64,000 nucleotides of DNA from Actinomadura sp. WMMA1423 (lineage in GTDB: Bacteria > Actinomycetota > Actinomycetes > Streptosporangiales > Streptosporangiaceae). The stretch covers positions 6,696,001-6,760,000 of the forward strand of contig NZ_CP041244.1 of the NCBI RefSeq assembly GCF_006547145.1. The letters are read 5' to 3'. Position 1 is the stretch's first letter. Each line of letters opens with the position of its first letter. This document shows positions 16,878 through 25,796 of the stretch, in pieces. The notes under the pieces were generated by a model that worked only from the letters and a program-made list of their open reading frames with translations, searched no databases and had not been told where the DNA came from. The position numbers were made by a program, and so were the translations under genes.

Positions 16878-17752
16878 GGAAGCGGCCGCCAGTCATCGGC
16901 GAGCGCGTCGGCGTGTGGTTCCGCGCGCGCCTCGCCGGGCGCTTCGGTGCGCGCTTCGACGTGCGGGTCCGCGAGGGCGCCCGCCGGCCGGTCCTCAGGG
17001 GGCGGCGCCGCCGGCAGCAGCACGCGGACGCGCGCCCCGCCCATCTCGCAGGTGCGGATCTCCAGGCTGCCCCCGTACCCGGAGATGAGGTCGTGGACGA
17101 TGCCGAGACCGAGCGACGCCAGGCCGGGCCGGACCGGCCCCTTCCCCGGGGGAGCCCCCCAGCCCGCACCGAACCCGGGACCGTCGTCGTCGACCTGGAT
17201 GACGAGCCGCCCTTGCCCGGACTCGACGCTCACGTCCACGCGTCCCTCCGCGACGCGGCACGCGTTCTCGATGACGTTCCGGACGACGCGCCACAAGGCG
17301 ACCGGGTCGATGTGCGCCCACGCCTCGCCGGTGGTGAGGCGCACCTCGTGCGTGGTGACGAGCCGCATCGCGGCGACGACCTCGGCGGTGAGGTCGTCCA
17401 CCCGGATCCGCTCCGGGTCGGCCATCGGGTCGTCGTCGTCGTCCTCGTCGAGCCGGCGCAGCAGGTGGTCGAGCCACCGCGTCTCGCCGAGCAGCTGGTC
17501 GATGCGGGCCCGGCTGGTGTCGCCGATGTCCTCCGCGACGACGACCGCCGAGGCCAGCATGATGATCGTGCCGAGTTCGTGCCGGATGTCGTGCCGCAGC
17601 CGCCGCCGCCACAGCGACTGACCGCCGCGCTCGGACGCCCCCGTCCGGTCACGGCGGTCGTGGCACCTGCTCTCCCAGGCGCCCGGCCCCGCGAGCGTCC
17701 TCCCGCCCGCGGGAGCGTCCGCTCGGGAAGACCGAGCCCACCCGTTGTTCAT
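16874..17752 (-). CDS. soluble sensor histidine kinase
   Basis: About 292 residues with no membrane helix. The phospho-acceptor region RHDIRHELGTIIMLAS is followed by an acidic loop of repeated aspartates and a HATPase domain with N box (NVIENACRVAE), G1 (DDDGPGFG) and G2 (GLGIVHDLI) motifs. The last 50 residues are Ala/Glu/Arg-rich and probably disordered. GTG 17761 is an alternative start. It overlaps the response regulator gene and so forms a pair with it. With no sensor domain, it likely takes its signal from another protein. Confidence 0.85.
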   Translation of the reverse strand: MNNGWARSSRADAPAGGRTLAGPGAWESRCHDRRDRTGASERGGQSLWRRRLRHDIRHELGTIIMLASAVVVAEDIGDTSRARIDQLLGETRWLDHLLRRLDEDDDDDPMADPERIRVDDLTAEVVAAMRLVTTHEVRLTTGEAWAHIDPVALWRVVRNVIENACRVAEGRVDVSVESGQGRLVIQVDDDGPGFGAGWGAPPGKGPVRPGLASLGLGIVHDLISGYGGSLEIRTCEMGGARVRVLLPAAPPPEDRPAGALADPHVEARTEAPGEARAEPHADALADDWRPLP

Positions 17753-18011
17753 GAGGACCACCCGCCCCGCTGCTCCAGCACCGTTTCGACGGTCCCCCGG
17801 CGCCCCGGCGGATGTCCAGTAGATCGTCCGTCATATGTACACCTTTGTCCGGAAGCGGTCATTTCGTCCCGGAGGGTAAACTCGGCCCTTTCTCGAGCGT
17901 CTCAGTCGACATATGAAGGGAGTGCGAGAATTCTCCTTTCATGCTGACGGCGTAGTCGCTTTACGCATTCCGGCCGGTGTGCCGGCGGCGGCCGCGAGAG
18001 ACAGTCTGAAC

Positions 18012-19574
18012 ATGCCGACGGTCACATTCATCGGACATGCGGGGGTGGCGGTGGACGCGGCCGCGTTCCATCTGCTCGCGGACCCGTGGCTCTCGCCGGC
18101 CGGAGCCTTTCTCGGGGCCTGGCACCAGTATCCGAGAAACGATCACCTGGATCTCGGCCCCTTGCTCGACGCGGACTGGGTGGCGGTCTCGCACGAGCAT
18201 CTGGACCATTTCGATCCGTGGGTCATCGAGCGCCTCCCGGTGCGAACCCGGATCCTCATTCCGTGTTATCCCGGACCTGCCTTCCGCGATCGCGTGGCGG
18301 CCGCCGCGGGCGGGCGCCAGGTAATCGAAATCCAGCCCTGGGAGAAATTCCCACTCGACGATCGCGGATCATGGATCACCGCGATTCCGGAACTGTCGCC
18401 CATGTGCCACGACGCCGCCTTTCTGATCGTGGCGGACGGTCGCGGGATCCTGCACTGCAACGACGCCAGGCTCACCGCCGCGCAGGCCAGGCGGGCCAAG
18501 CACATGGCGGGCGGGCGGCTCGACCTGATGGCGCTCCAGACGTCCGGGGCATCCTGGCACCCGATCTGCTACGAGTACCCGGCCGCCGAGATGGCCGAGG
18601 TCTCGATGGCCAAACGGGTCGCCAAGCTGCGCGCGGCGCAGCGGCTCGTCCGGCAGACCGAGCCGGTGCTGGCGGCGCCGTTCGCCGGTCCGCCGTGCTT
18701 CCTGGACGCCGAGGTCGACCATCTCAACTGGGTGCTCGACCAGGAGGACGGCGCCTTCTGCGACCCGGAGACCGCCACCGCCTGGCTGCGCGAGCACCTG
18801 CCGGGGCAGCGCTGGGAGTGCTTCAAGCCCGGCGACGCCGTCGACCTCGACACCGGAGAGATCGCACGCGACCCCTTCTCGGCGGAGTTCTCCTTCGCCG
18901 ACGCCGACCGGGACGCCTACCTCGCCCGATACGCCGCCGACCGGGCCGCCGCCGTCGCGGCCGTGCTGGCGGACCATCCCGAGCCCGGTCCGGACCTGTT
19001 CGACCGGTTCACCGCCCACTTCGAGCGGCTCGGCGGCCTCAGCGACTACTTCCTCCAGCGGATCTCCATGATCGTCCGCTTCGAGGTCACCGGCCCGAAC
19101 GGCGGCACCTGGGACGTCGACTTCTCGCCGGACGGCCTGACGGTGGCGCAGGCGTCGCCGGACGTCCGCCCGCACTACCGGATCACCACCGCGGGCCGCT
19201 GGCTGGACGGCGTGCTCACCGGCCGGATGGCGTGGGAGGACCTGCTCATCTCGTTCCGGCTCAGCCTCTACCGCGACCCCGACGTCTACAACGACCACCT
19301 GGTCGGGCTGCTCAAGCACGCGAACGCGCCGGCGCTGAACGCCGTCGAGGCGTACGAGACCGGCCGGGACGAGAGCGAGCGCATCATCGTCACCGACGCG
19401 GGCGTCCGCTACGACATCCCGCGCTACTGCCCGCACGCCGGCGAGGACCTGGCGGTCGGCGCGGTCGTCCGGGACGGGCGGATCAACTGCCTGGCCCACA
19501 ACTTCGCCTTCGACCTCGCCACCGGCGAGTGCCTCAACGCCCGCGCCGCCAACCTCACCAGCCGCCCGCTCTGA
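18012..19574 (+). CDS. metallo-beta-lactamase-fold / Rieske [2Fe-2S] fusion protein
   Basis: 520 residues with two recognised redox/metal parts. The N-terminal MBL-fold domain has the metal motif HEHLDH (His61, His63, Asp65, His66) after a TFIGHAG start typical of UlaG-like hydrolases. The C-terminal domain has a Rieske cluster site: Cys473-x-His475 and Cys493-x2-His496. A middle region of about 200 residues contains an SCP2-like-looking segment (ITTAGRWLDGVLTGRMAWEDLL). CMP-N-acetylneuraminate hydroxylase also combines a Rieske and an MBL domain but in the opposite order. The protein may be an oxygenase-type enzyme; the substrate is unknown. ATG 18012 begins the conserved fold; an ATG 33 codons upstream is possible. 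Confidence 0.82.
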   Translation: MPTVTFIGHAGVAVDAAAFHLLADPWLSPAGAFLGAWHQYPRNDHLDLGPLLDADWVAVSHEHLDHFDPWVIERLPVRTRILIPCYPGPAFRDRVAAAAGGRQVIEIQPWEKFPLDDRGSWITAIPELSPMCHDAAFLIVADGRGILHCNDARLTAAQARRAKHMAGGRLDLMALQTSGASWHPICYEYPAAEMAEVSMAKRVAKLRAAQRLVRQTEPVLAAPFAGPPCFLDAEVDHLNWVLDQEDGAFCDPETATAWLREHLPGQRWECFKPGDAVDLDTGEIARDPFSAEFSFADADRDAYLARYAADRAAAVAAVLADHPEPGPDLFDRFTAHFERLGGLSDYFLQRISMIVRFEVTGPNGGTWDVDFSPDGLTVAQASPDVRPHYRITTAGRWLDGVLTGRMAWEDLLISFRLSLYRDPDVYNDHLVGLLKHANAPALNAVEAYETGRDESERIIVTDAGVRYDIPRYCPHAGEDLAVGAVVRDGRINCLAHNFAFDLATGECLNARAANLTSRPL

Positions 19575-19611
19575 CACACTTCGACCCGCTCTGACCCGCT
19601 CTGGCCCGTCC

Positions 19612-19640
19612 CGACCGCGGCGGCCCGCCCGCCGCGGTCG
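19612..19640 (+). terminator. GC-rich hairpin after the MBL/Rieske gene
   Basis: A 12-base-pair perfect stem (GACCGCGGCGG pairing with CCGCCGCGGTC plus one outer C-G) with a 5-base loop lies 38 bases after the stop. There is no U-tract, as is usual for actinomycete terminators. Confidence 0.7.
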
Positions 19641-19795
19641 AGGCTCGACAGCCCGGGCCCGGCGGTCCGGTGCTCACCGGCCGGGCCTCGCAGGGTCACA
19701 AGACGGTTGCGAATGGTGAGTCGAGGGCGTGTCCAGAACGAGGTATAGATCGCGGCATGTTAGCTTTTCGCTTGCTATTTGGGGGTTGAAGGGGT

Positions 19796-19954
19796 GTGCG
19801 GTTGAACCGCAGGAAGCTCGGCCTTATGGCCGTCGCGTTGATTCTGGCCGTTGGCGTAATGGAAGTCCTGGCTCTGAGGCTCGGATCACTGGAGTTCCCG
19901 CTGCCGTCGGGCTCGCAGCATCCGGCCGTGGCGGACGAACCCGGCGGGCGCTGA
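19796..19954 (+). CDS. small putative membrane peptide, 52 aa
   Basis: Starting at GTG 19796 the frame encodes a basic N-terminus (RLNRRKLG), one hydrophobic helix of about 20 residues (LMAVALILAVGVMEVLALRL) and a short polar tail ending in PGGR. The composition is that of a real signal/membrane helix and not a shadow frame. GGGGG and AAGGGG lie just upstream. It fills the gap before the convergent sugar-hydrolase-like gene, with 4 bases between the two stops. Function unknown; it could be missed by automatic annotation. Confidence 0.55.
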   Translation: MRLNRRKLGLMAVALILAVGVMEVLALRLGSLEFPLPSGSQHPAVADEPGGR

Positions 19955-19958
19955 CCGC

Positions 19959-20879
19959 TCAGCGGGCGGTGTTGCGGGCCTTCATCAGGCTCTGCAGGTC
20001 GGGGTGCGCGCCGCCGGAGGCGTCCGAGAGCGAGGGGCAGGCCCACTCGTCCTGGCGTCCCCAGGAGTAGGAGATCTCCAGCGGCGGCCGCGGCACCAGC
20101 CGGTCCCAGCGCGCGAGGATCCCGCGGAACTGGGCCCGCGTCGGCATCCAGTACTGCTTGTCGCCCTTGGAGCAGCTCTGCCCGAACGTCTGCAGGACGG
20201 GCGCGATCCTGGCGCGCGGGATCCCGGCGGCGTCCGCCATCCGGACCATCCGGTCGATCGCTCCGATGTCGCAGTGCTCGCGGGTCTCCGCCGAGCCCTT
20301 GCAGGGATAGGGGTCGAGGCCGACCAGGTCGACGCCGACGCGTCGCGGCGTGAGCGGCTTCATCGGCCAGTCGGTCAGCGAGATGAACGACACCTGCCCG
20401 GGCGCGTGCGCCTCGATGTAGCGGGCGCGGCGGCGGATCTCGCCGGCGACCTCCGGGCAGTCGCCGGTGTTCGGCTCGTCCGACAGGTACCACCCGTACA
20501 CCTTCGGGTCGCGCCCGAACCGCTGGACGGCCCGCTGGAACTCGTCCCAGCCGAGTTCGAAGTCGCCGCAGGTGAAGTTGCCGACCCACAGCAGCGCCCG
20601 CATCCCGGCGGGGACCCCGGCGACGAGTCCCGGGTCCGCCTTGACGTCCACCAGGTCGTAGCCGAGCGCCCGGAGCCGCGGGTAGTCGGACGGCTGGGTG
20701 TTCAGCGCGATCCTGCGGGTCCCGCCGGGCGCGGCGGCGGGCGTCCCCGGCGCGGCGAGCGGCCCCTGGTACGGCCGGTACCCGGAGGCCCGATCGTGCA
20801 GGTAGAGAAGGAACCCGGCCACCAGCACGACCGTCGCGGCGGCGATCGCGATCTTGAATCGGGCGTCCCGGACGTCCAT
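19959..20879 (-). CDS. glycoside-hydrolase-like TIM-barrel protein, membrane-anchored
   Basis: 306 residues with an N-terminal membrane helix (about 10-27) and a secreted domain that reads as a TIM barrel: strands such as DLVDVKAD, RALLWVGNF, VYGWYLSDEPN, VDLVGLDPYP and ARIAPVLQTFG. The Glu in SDEPN sits where the acid/base of clan-A glycosidases is found. Cysteines at TCGD, NTGDC, PCKG and EHCD suggest disulfides. It closes the exopolysaccharide operon and may trim or bind the polymer outside the cell (inference). The specific family is not certain. Confidence 0.65.
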   Translation of the reverse strand: MDVRDARFKIAIAAATVVLVAGFLLYLHDRASGYRPYQGPLAAPGTPAAAPGGTRRIALNTQPSDYPRLRALGYDLVDVKADPGLVAGVPAGMRALLWVGNFTCGDFELGWDEFQRAVQRFGRDPKVYGWYLSDEPNTGDCPEVAGEIRRRARYIEAHAPGQVSFISLTDWPMKPLTPRRVGVDLVGLDPYPCKGSAETREHCDIGAIDRMVRMADAAGIPRARIAPVLQTFGQSCSKGDKQYWMPTRAQFRGILARWDRLVPRPPLEISYSWGRQDEWACPSLSDASGGAHPDLQSLMKARNTAR

Positions 20880-20905
20880 TCCGCGTCACTCCCCGAAAGC
20901 GATGG

Positions 20906-21715
20906 TCAGGCGGCGGAGCCGGGCTCCTCGGCGGCGCGCACCGGCTGCTCCCGCGTCTCCATGACAGTGCTCTCCATGACTGTGCTCTCCATGACGGTGC
21001 TCTCCATCAGGGCGGACTCCTTACGGGCGCCCTGCTCCACGGGCCCGGCGGCGTCCACCCGGAGGGGCGGGACCGTGAAGCCGAGGATGTGCCTGACGGT
21101 GTCCCAGAGCGCGCCGAGCGTGGCCCGCATCGACGGGTCGCGCAGGTAGACGGCGTCGACCGCGACCCGCGCCGGGACGATCCGCTCGATGTAACCGGTC
21201 AGGTCGACCTCCTCCCCGGGACCGAGCACGTCGAAGTCGCGGAACCTGACCTCGGACACGCCCGTCAGGCCGGGCCGGTGGTCGAAGATCCAGCGGCACC
21301 GCCGGTCGTAGTGGACGGCGAGGTCGTAGGTCTCCGGACGCGGCCCGACCAGCGTCATCTGGCCGCGCAGGACGTTCACCAGCTGCGGCAGCTCGTCCAG
21401 CGACCAGCGGCGCAGGACCTTGCCGAGCCTCGTCAGGCGCGGGTCGCAGTTGGCCGTGACGGTGAGGCCGCCGACGCCCTGCCGCATCGTCCGGAACTTG
21501 TACATGGTGAACGGCCGCCCGCCCTGCCCGACCCGCGTCTGCCGGAACACGCCCGGCCCCCGGCTGGACAGCCGCACCAGCAGGTAGATGAGCGCCAGCG
21601 GGACGCTGAGCAGGATCAGCCCGGCGACCGCGCCGGCGACGTCCAGGACGCGGCGCGCCCTGGACGGGGGGATGCCGTCGGACGGGTCGACGGGACGGCT
21701 CGCGAACTCGGACAT
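20906..21715 (-). CDS. polyprenyl-phosphate sugar-1-phosphate transferase
   Basis: 269 residues of the WcaJ/bacterial sugar transferase family. One membrane helix (about 26-47) is followed by the conserved cytosolic domain with YKFRTMR, RRWSLDELPQL and VGPRPE motifs. It transfers the first sugar phosphate from a UDP-sugar to undecaprenyl phosphate to start a polysaccharide repeat unit. It begins 2 bases after the Wzy-Wzx fusion stop with AAGGGG as ribosome site. The last 30 residues contain a tandem MESTV repeat that is not part of the family fold. Confidence 0.92.
   Translation of the reverse strand: MSEFASRPVDPSDGIPPSRARRVLDVAGAVAGLILLSVPLALIYLLVRLSSRGPGVFRQTRVGQGGRPFTMYKFRTMRQGVGGLTVTANCDPRLTRLGKVLRRWSLDELPQLVNVLRGQMTLVGPRPETYDLAVHYDRRCRWIFDHRPGLTGVSEVRFRDFDVLGPGEEVDLTGYIERIVPARVAVDAVYLRDPSMRATLGALWDTVRHILGFTVPPLRVDAAGPVEQGARKESALMESTVMESTVMESTVMETREQPVRAAEEPGSAA
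20956..21007 (-). repeat. 15-base tandem repeat in the sugar transferase 3' end
   Basis: Three units of TCTCCATGACNGTGC and a fourth partial unit follow one another (20956-20970, 20971-20985, 20986-21000, 21001-21007). In the coding frame they give repeated MESTV. The unit length keeps the frame, so copy-number change would alter the tail only. Confidence 0.9.
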
Positions 21716-21717
21716 GG

Positions 21718-24579
21718 TCACCCCTTGTCTTCCTGTGCGGACGGCGCGGGTGCGGGGGGCGCGGATGCCGTGGTCGCGGGCGTGGGGGGCGCGGGTGCGT
21801 TCCGCACGCGCCGGAACCAGACCAGGAGCGCCGCCGTGGTGGCGACGAACGAGACGGACGTGGCGACCGCGGCGCCGATCGCGCCGTGCGCCGGGATCAG
21901 GACCGCGCCGAGGACGACGACGACCGCGAGGCCGATGCCCTGCCCGGTGGACGCGGCGCCGGGCCGTCCGACCCCGTACAGGTAGGCCATGACGAGCCCG
22001 GTCACGCCGAACGTCGTGACGCCGGCGAGCCGGATGTAGGTGGGCACGACCGCGTCGTCGAACACGTCGCCGAAGATCCAGGGCAGCGCGGTCCCGGCGA
22101 TGAGGGCGAGCGGCAGCGCGGCCAGGACCGAGACGCCGAACGCGGGCAGGATCAGGCGTGCCGTCCGCCGGGTCGCGGTGTCCCTGTCCTCCTTGGCGAA
22201 GTCCGGATACAGGATGTAGTTGACCGCGAGCCCCGGAAGCTGCACGAGCTCGGCGAACTTGCTCGCGACCGTGTACACGCCGAGCACCTTCGGCCCGGCC
22301 AGAGCGCCGAGCAGTGCCATGTCGAACCGCAGTTGCAGCAGGTCGATGAGCTGGCCGAGGTAGCCGCGCAGCCCGTACCCGGAGATGGACAGGCCGAGCC
22401 GCCGGTCGGGGCGCCCCCACCCGGCGAAGAACCCGCGCCGCGCGAGCCGCCGGGCGATCCACGCGGCCGCGGCGACGTCGGCGAGCACCAGTCCGGTGAT
22501 GAGCGCGCCGGGCCCGTACCAGCCGGTCAGGAGCACGAGGTAGATCGGCAGGAAGACGAACTCCTCGACGGCGATGGCGAGGCTCGCGCCGGGCTGGTCG
22601 TCGGTCCCCTGGAGCAGGCCCTTGCCGACCGAGACGAAGCCCTGCGTGAAGGACGGCACGGCGGCGGCGACCGCGACCCAGAACCCGAACGACTCGAAGA
22701 ACACCAGGTGGACCAGCGGGCTGAGCGCCAGCCAGCCGACGCCGGAGATCGTCGCGCCGATCACGGTCAGCCACGCCAGCGTGGGCCGCACCCGGCTCTG
22801 GTCGTAGTCGCCGCGGGCGAGGAAGAACGGCGCCGCGCCCGGCAGCCCCGCGCTGGCCAGCTGGCACAGCAGGCCCGGCAGGATCCGGACGAGCGTGAAC
22901 GCGCCGACGAGCTCGGGCCCGCCGATCCGCGCGACCATGATCGTCGCGAGGCCGAGGGAGGCGAGGGCGCCGACCCGTCCCGCCATGTTCCCCGCGACCA
23001 GCGCCAGCAGTCTGCGCCCCGCACCTCCCGCACCTCCCGTGCCGCCCTCGCCGTCCGGCGGCCGTTCCGCGGAGGGCGCTCCTTCTGGGGAGGGCACCAC
23101 CGCGCCGTTCCGGTCCGCCTGAAGGCTCACCACGCGATCGTTTTCCCGCGAGCCGAGAACCGGCTTCGCACGCGACCGCGCCGTCCGCGCACGTCGGACG
23201 CCCGATGGGACGGTCAATGAGACGGTGGGAGAGACGGCGGGCGAGGGGGCCGGGGAACTGCCGGGCGCGGCCACGCGCAGGCCGCCGTCCAGCCGGTCGG
23301 GGGAGCCGCCGCGGCGTCCGAAGAGGTCGAGGGCGGCGATCAAGCCGAAGATCGCCCAGCCGTGGCGGTAGTGGAGCGTCTCGTAGAACAGGCCGGAGAC
23401 GAGGAAGACGGCGATGAGCGCGCCGAACAGCTCCGGGCGCGGGACGAGCCTCGCGTACTCGCCGGTCAGCGCGCCCCGGCGCGCGATCCGCACGCACTTC
23501 AGCAGCAGGACGAAGACCAGCGCGACGAGCGCGACGCCCCCGAGGAAGCCGCGTTCCAGGACGGCGGCGACGTAGTCGTTGTGCGCCTCCCGGACGTAGG
23601 TCTCCTGCCGCACCAGCATCTGCTTCTCGGTCTGGCCCGGCCCGATGCCCCACGGGTGGGTCTGGTCCTCGATCATCTGGAGGGTGGTGGCGAGGACCGT
23701 CTCGCGCGAGTTCGTGCTCTCCCCGGTCGTCCGCCCGATGGAGTCGCGCAGGATCGGGGACGCCTGGCTGGCCTGGTCCAGGAACGGCTGGACGTCGACC
23801 TGCGTCACGACCGCGACGCCGGCGCCGCCCACGAACGCCGCGAACAGGCCGACCGCGATCGCGTGGTGCGCCCTGCCCTCGCGGAACAGCCGGAACAGGT
23901 AGCCGAGCAGGACCGCTACGCACAGCGCGAGCAGGCCGCCGTTCGAGCCGGTGAGGAGTTCGGCGGCGAGCAGGATCCCGCAGACCGCCCACCGCCTTCC
24001 CCGGGTCCGCGGCCAGCGGGTCGCCCGGGCGATGAAGAAGACGCAGATGAACCAGTTGGACGCGTAGTTGGCGTCGCCGAACGTGAACATCGCGCGCTCG
24101 CCGTCGACCTGCTTGCCCGACAGCGCCTCGATCCCCAGCACGAAGCCGACGATCATGACGAGTGCGTAGAACGTCCCGATCCGGATGAAGGCGCGGAGCG
24201 CGAGCCTCAGCAGCGCCGGGTCCCGGCCGAGGTTGGCGACGCTCACCGCCCACAGCAGCACGAACATGTCCTTGAGCAGGGTCAGCGCGCCCGCGTCGTT
24301 GACGACGGCGGCGATCCCGCCCGCGATGATCGTCATCAGGGTCGGGATGAGGAACGGCCACCGGACCGGGAGTCTGCGGGACGCCGCCCACAGCAGCGTC
24401 GTCGCGGTGAGGGCGACCAGCGCGAGGTCGGGCAGCCCGGTGTTGCCGGGGCCCGGCGCGAGGCCGGCCGGCATCAGCATCGGCAGCGAGGCGATGCCCG
24501 CGACCAGCACCACCGAGGTCAGCCGCGTCCGGCGCCTCAGCGGCGGCGGCGCGGCCGGGGCCTCGATCACCGTGGTCAT
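21718..24579 (-). CDS. fusion of Wzy-like polymerase/O-antigen ligase and Wzx-like flippase
   Basis: One uninterrupted 953-residue frame joins two membrane proteins. Residues 1-420 carry about ten to twelve helices and a large outer loop with HPWGIGPGQTE and REAHNDYV motifs, as in O-antigen ligase/Wzy proteins. Residues 423-515 are a Pro/Ser/Gly/Arg-rich linker. From about 515 to 935 there is a second set of helices starting NMAGRVGALASLGLATIMVA, typical of polysaccharide flippases. In most clusters these are two genes. An internal start near 23130 (GTG) or 22986 (ATG) could still produce the flippase alone. Start ATG 24579 overlaps the glycosyltransferase stop by 4 bases. Confidence 0.82.
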   Translation of the reverse strand: MTTVIEAPAAPPPLRRRTRLTSVVLVAGIASLPMLMPAGLAPGPGNTGLPDLALVALTATTLLWAASRRLPVRWPFLIPTLMTIIAGGIAAVVNDAGALTLLKDMFVLLWAVSVANLGRDPALLRLALRAFIRIGTFYALVMIVGFVLGIEALSGKQVDGERAMFTFGDANYASNWFICVFFIARATRWPRTRGRRWAVCGILLAAELLTGSNGGLLALCVAVLLGYLFRLFREGRAHHAIAVGLFAAFVGGAGVAVVTQVDVQPFLDQASQASPILRDSIGRTTGESTNSRETVLATTLQMIEDQTHPWGIGPGQTEKQMLVRQETYVREAHNDYVAAVLERGFLGGVALVALVFVLLLKCVRIARRGALTGEYARLVPRPELFGALIAVFLVSGLFYETLHYRHGWAIFGLIAALDLFGRRGGSPDRLDGGLRVAAPGSSPAPSPAVSPTVSLTVPSGVRRARTARSRAKPVLGSRENDRVVSLQADRNGAVVPSPEGAPSAERPPDGEGGTGGAGGAGRRLLALVAGNMAGRVGALASLGLATIMVARIGGPELVGAFTLVRILPGLLCQLASAGLPGAAPFFLARGDYDQSRVRPTLAWLTVIGATISGVGWLALSPLVHLVFFESFGFWVAVAAAVPSFTQGFVSVGKGLLQGTDDQPGASLAIAVEEFVFLPIYLVLLTGWYGPGALITGLVLADVAAAAWIARRLARRGFFAGWGRPDRRLGLSISGYGLRGYLGQLIDLLQLRFDMALLGALAGPKVLGVYTVASKFAELVQLPGLAVNYILYPDFAKEDRDTATRRTARLILPAFGVSVLAALPLALIAGTALPWIFGDVFDDAVVPTYIRLAGVTTFGVTGLVMAYLYGVGRPGAASTGQGIGLAVVVVLGAVLIPAHGAIGAAVATSVSFVATTAALLVWFRRVRNAPAPPTPATTASAPPAPAPSAQEDKG

Positions 24580-25796
24580 GGCCGGCTGGAGTTCCCTCGG
24601 TAGGTCTCGTCCAGGACGGTCCCGAGGTATTCCGGCGAGAACCATTCGCCGACCCTGGCGCGTGCGCGGCCCGCCATCCGCGCGGCGGCGGACGGGTCGT
24701 TGAGCAGCGCCGACACCGCGGCGGCCAGCCCCTCCGGATTCTCCGGCGGGACGAGCATGCCGGTCTCCCCGGCCAGCACGAGGTCCTGGTTGGACGGGAC
24801 GGCCGTCGCGGCCAGCGGGATCCCCGCCCCGATCGCCTCGACCAGCACGCACGGGAGTCCCTCCCAGCGGCTCGCCATCGCCATCACGTCGAAGGCGGGC
24901 AGCAGGTCGGCGACGTCGCCGCGGTGCCCGAGCCAGCGCATCCGCTCGCCGATGCCGAGCCTCGCGGTGAGCCTCTCCATCTCGTCCGCCATCGGACCGC
25001 CGCCGACCCACAGGCCGAACACGTCGCCCGGCAGCCGGGCGATCGCCTTCGCGAAGACCTCCGGGCCCTTCTGGAACGTCAGCCGCCCGACCGACCCGAC
25101 GACCTTCACGCCGAGCGGCAGGTCGAGTCGGCGGCGGGCCCGCGCGCGGGAGCCGGGCGCGGCCGCGTAGGCGTCCACGTCCACGGCCGGCCAGGACAGC
25201 CGGACCCGCTCCGGTGTGGTCAGTCCGAGCCGCAGCGCCGTCGTCACCGTCTCCGACCCGATCGCGAGGAACGCGTCGGTGTGCTTGGCCGCGACCCTTT
25301 CGAGGCGTATGTATGCGCGTCGGCGCGCCCACGACTGGAACTCGTTGAACGGGAACCCGTGCCAGGTGTGGACGATGCGGGGGACGCCCGCGCGGGCCGC
25401 AGCGACCCGTCCGATCACGCCGCCCTTCGCGCTGTGGGTGTGGACGACGTCGTACCGTCCCTCCGCCAGGACGCGGGTCAGCGTCCGCAGCGCGGCGACG
25501 TCGTCGCGCGGCGAGATCTGCGGCACCAGCGGCCCCACCTGGACGATCTCCATCCCGGCCTCGTGCGCCTGGCGGGTGAGGTCACCGGCGGCGGCGTTGG
25601 CGACGGCCTCGTCCCCGAAGAGGACGCCGTTGCCGGTGGACGAGGCCGTGCTGTCCATGCCGACGCCGCCGGTGACGATCGCGCGCTCATAGTCGCCGCC
25701 CGGCAGCGCGAGCGCGCCGTTCAGCGCGACCCGGCCCGCGCCCCCGTTGAACCGGGTGATCACGGTGGCGACTCTGAGCTTCCTCGCGGTGCTCAC
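24576..25796 (-). CDS. family 4 glycosyltransferase
   Basis: 406 residues with the two-domain GT-B fold. The N-terminal half has VVHTHSAKGGVIGRVAA and HTWHGFPF. The C-terminal donor-binding half has VGSVGRLTFQKGPEVF, LGHRGDVADLLPAFDVMAMAS and the EGLPCVLVEAIGAGIPL stretch of retaining GT4 enzymes. It should add a sugar to the lipid-linked repeat unit on the cytosolic side of the membrane. The GTG start overlaps the aminotransferase stop by 4 bases, and the stop overlaps the next start likewise. Confidence 0.92.
   Translation of the reverse strand: MSTARKLRVATVITRFNGGAGRVALNGALALPGGDYERAIVTGGVGMDSTASSTGNGVLFGDEAVANAAAGDLTRQAHEAGMEIVQVGPLVPQISPRDDVAALRTLTRVLAEGRYDVVHTHSAKGGVIGRVAAARAGVPRIVHTWHGFPFNEFQSWARRRAYIRLERVAAKHTDAFLAIGSETVTTALRLGLTTPERVRLSWPAVDVDAYAAAPGSRARARRRLDLPLGVKVVGSVGRLTFQKGPEVFAKAIARLPGDVFGLWVGGGPMADEMERLTARLGIGERMRWLGHRGDVADLLPAFDVMAMASRWEGLPCVLVEAIGAGIPLAATAVPSNQDLVLAGETGMLVPPENPEGLAAAVSALLNDPSAAARMAGRARARVGEWFSPEYLGTVLDETYRGNSSRP

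Noticed and set aside
20956..21007. CRISPR-like repeats
   Set aside because: The units are 15 bases with no spacers and are part of a coding frame.
21718..24579. Frameshift or misassembly joining two genes
   Set aside because: The frame is continuous, codon use is normal across the linker and there is no homopolymer anomaly; kept as a real fusion with the internal-start alternative noted.
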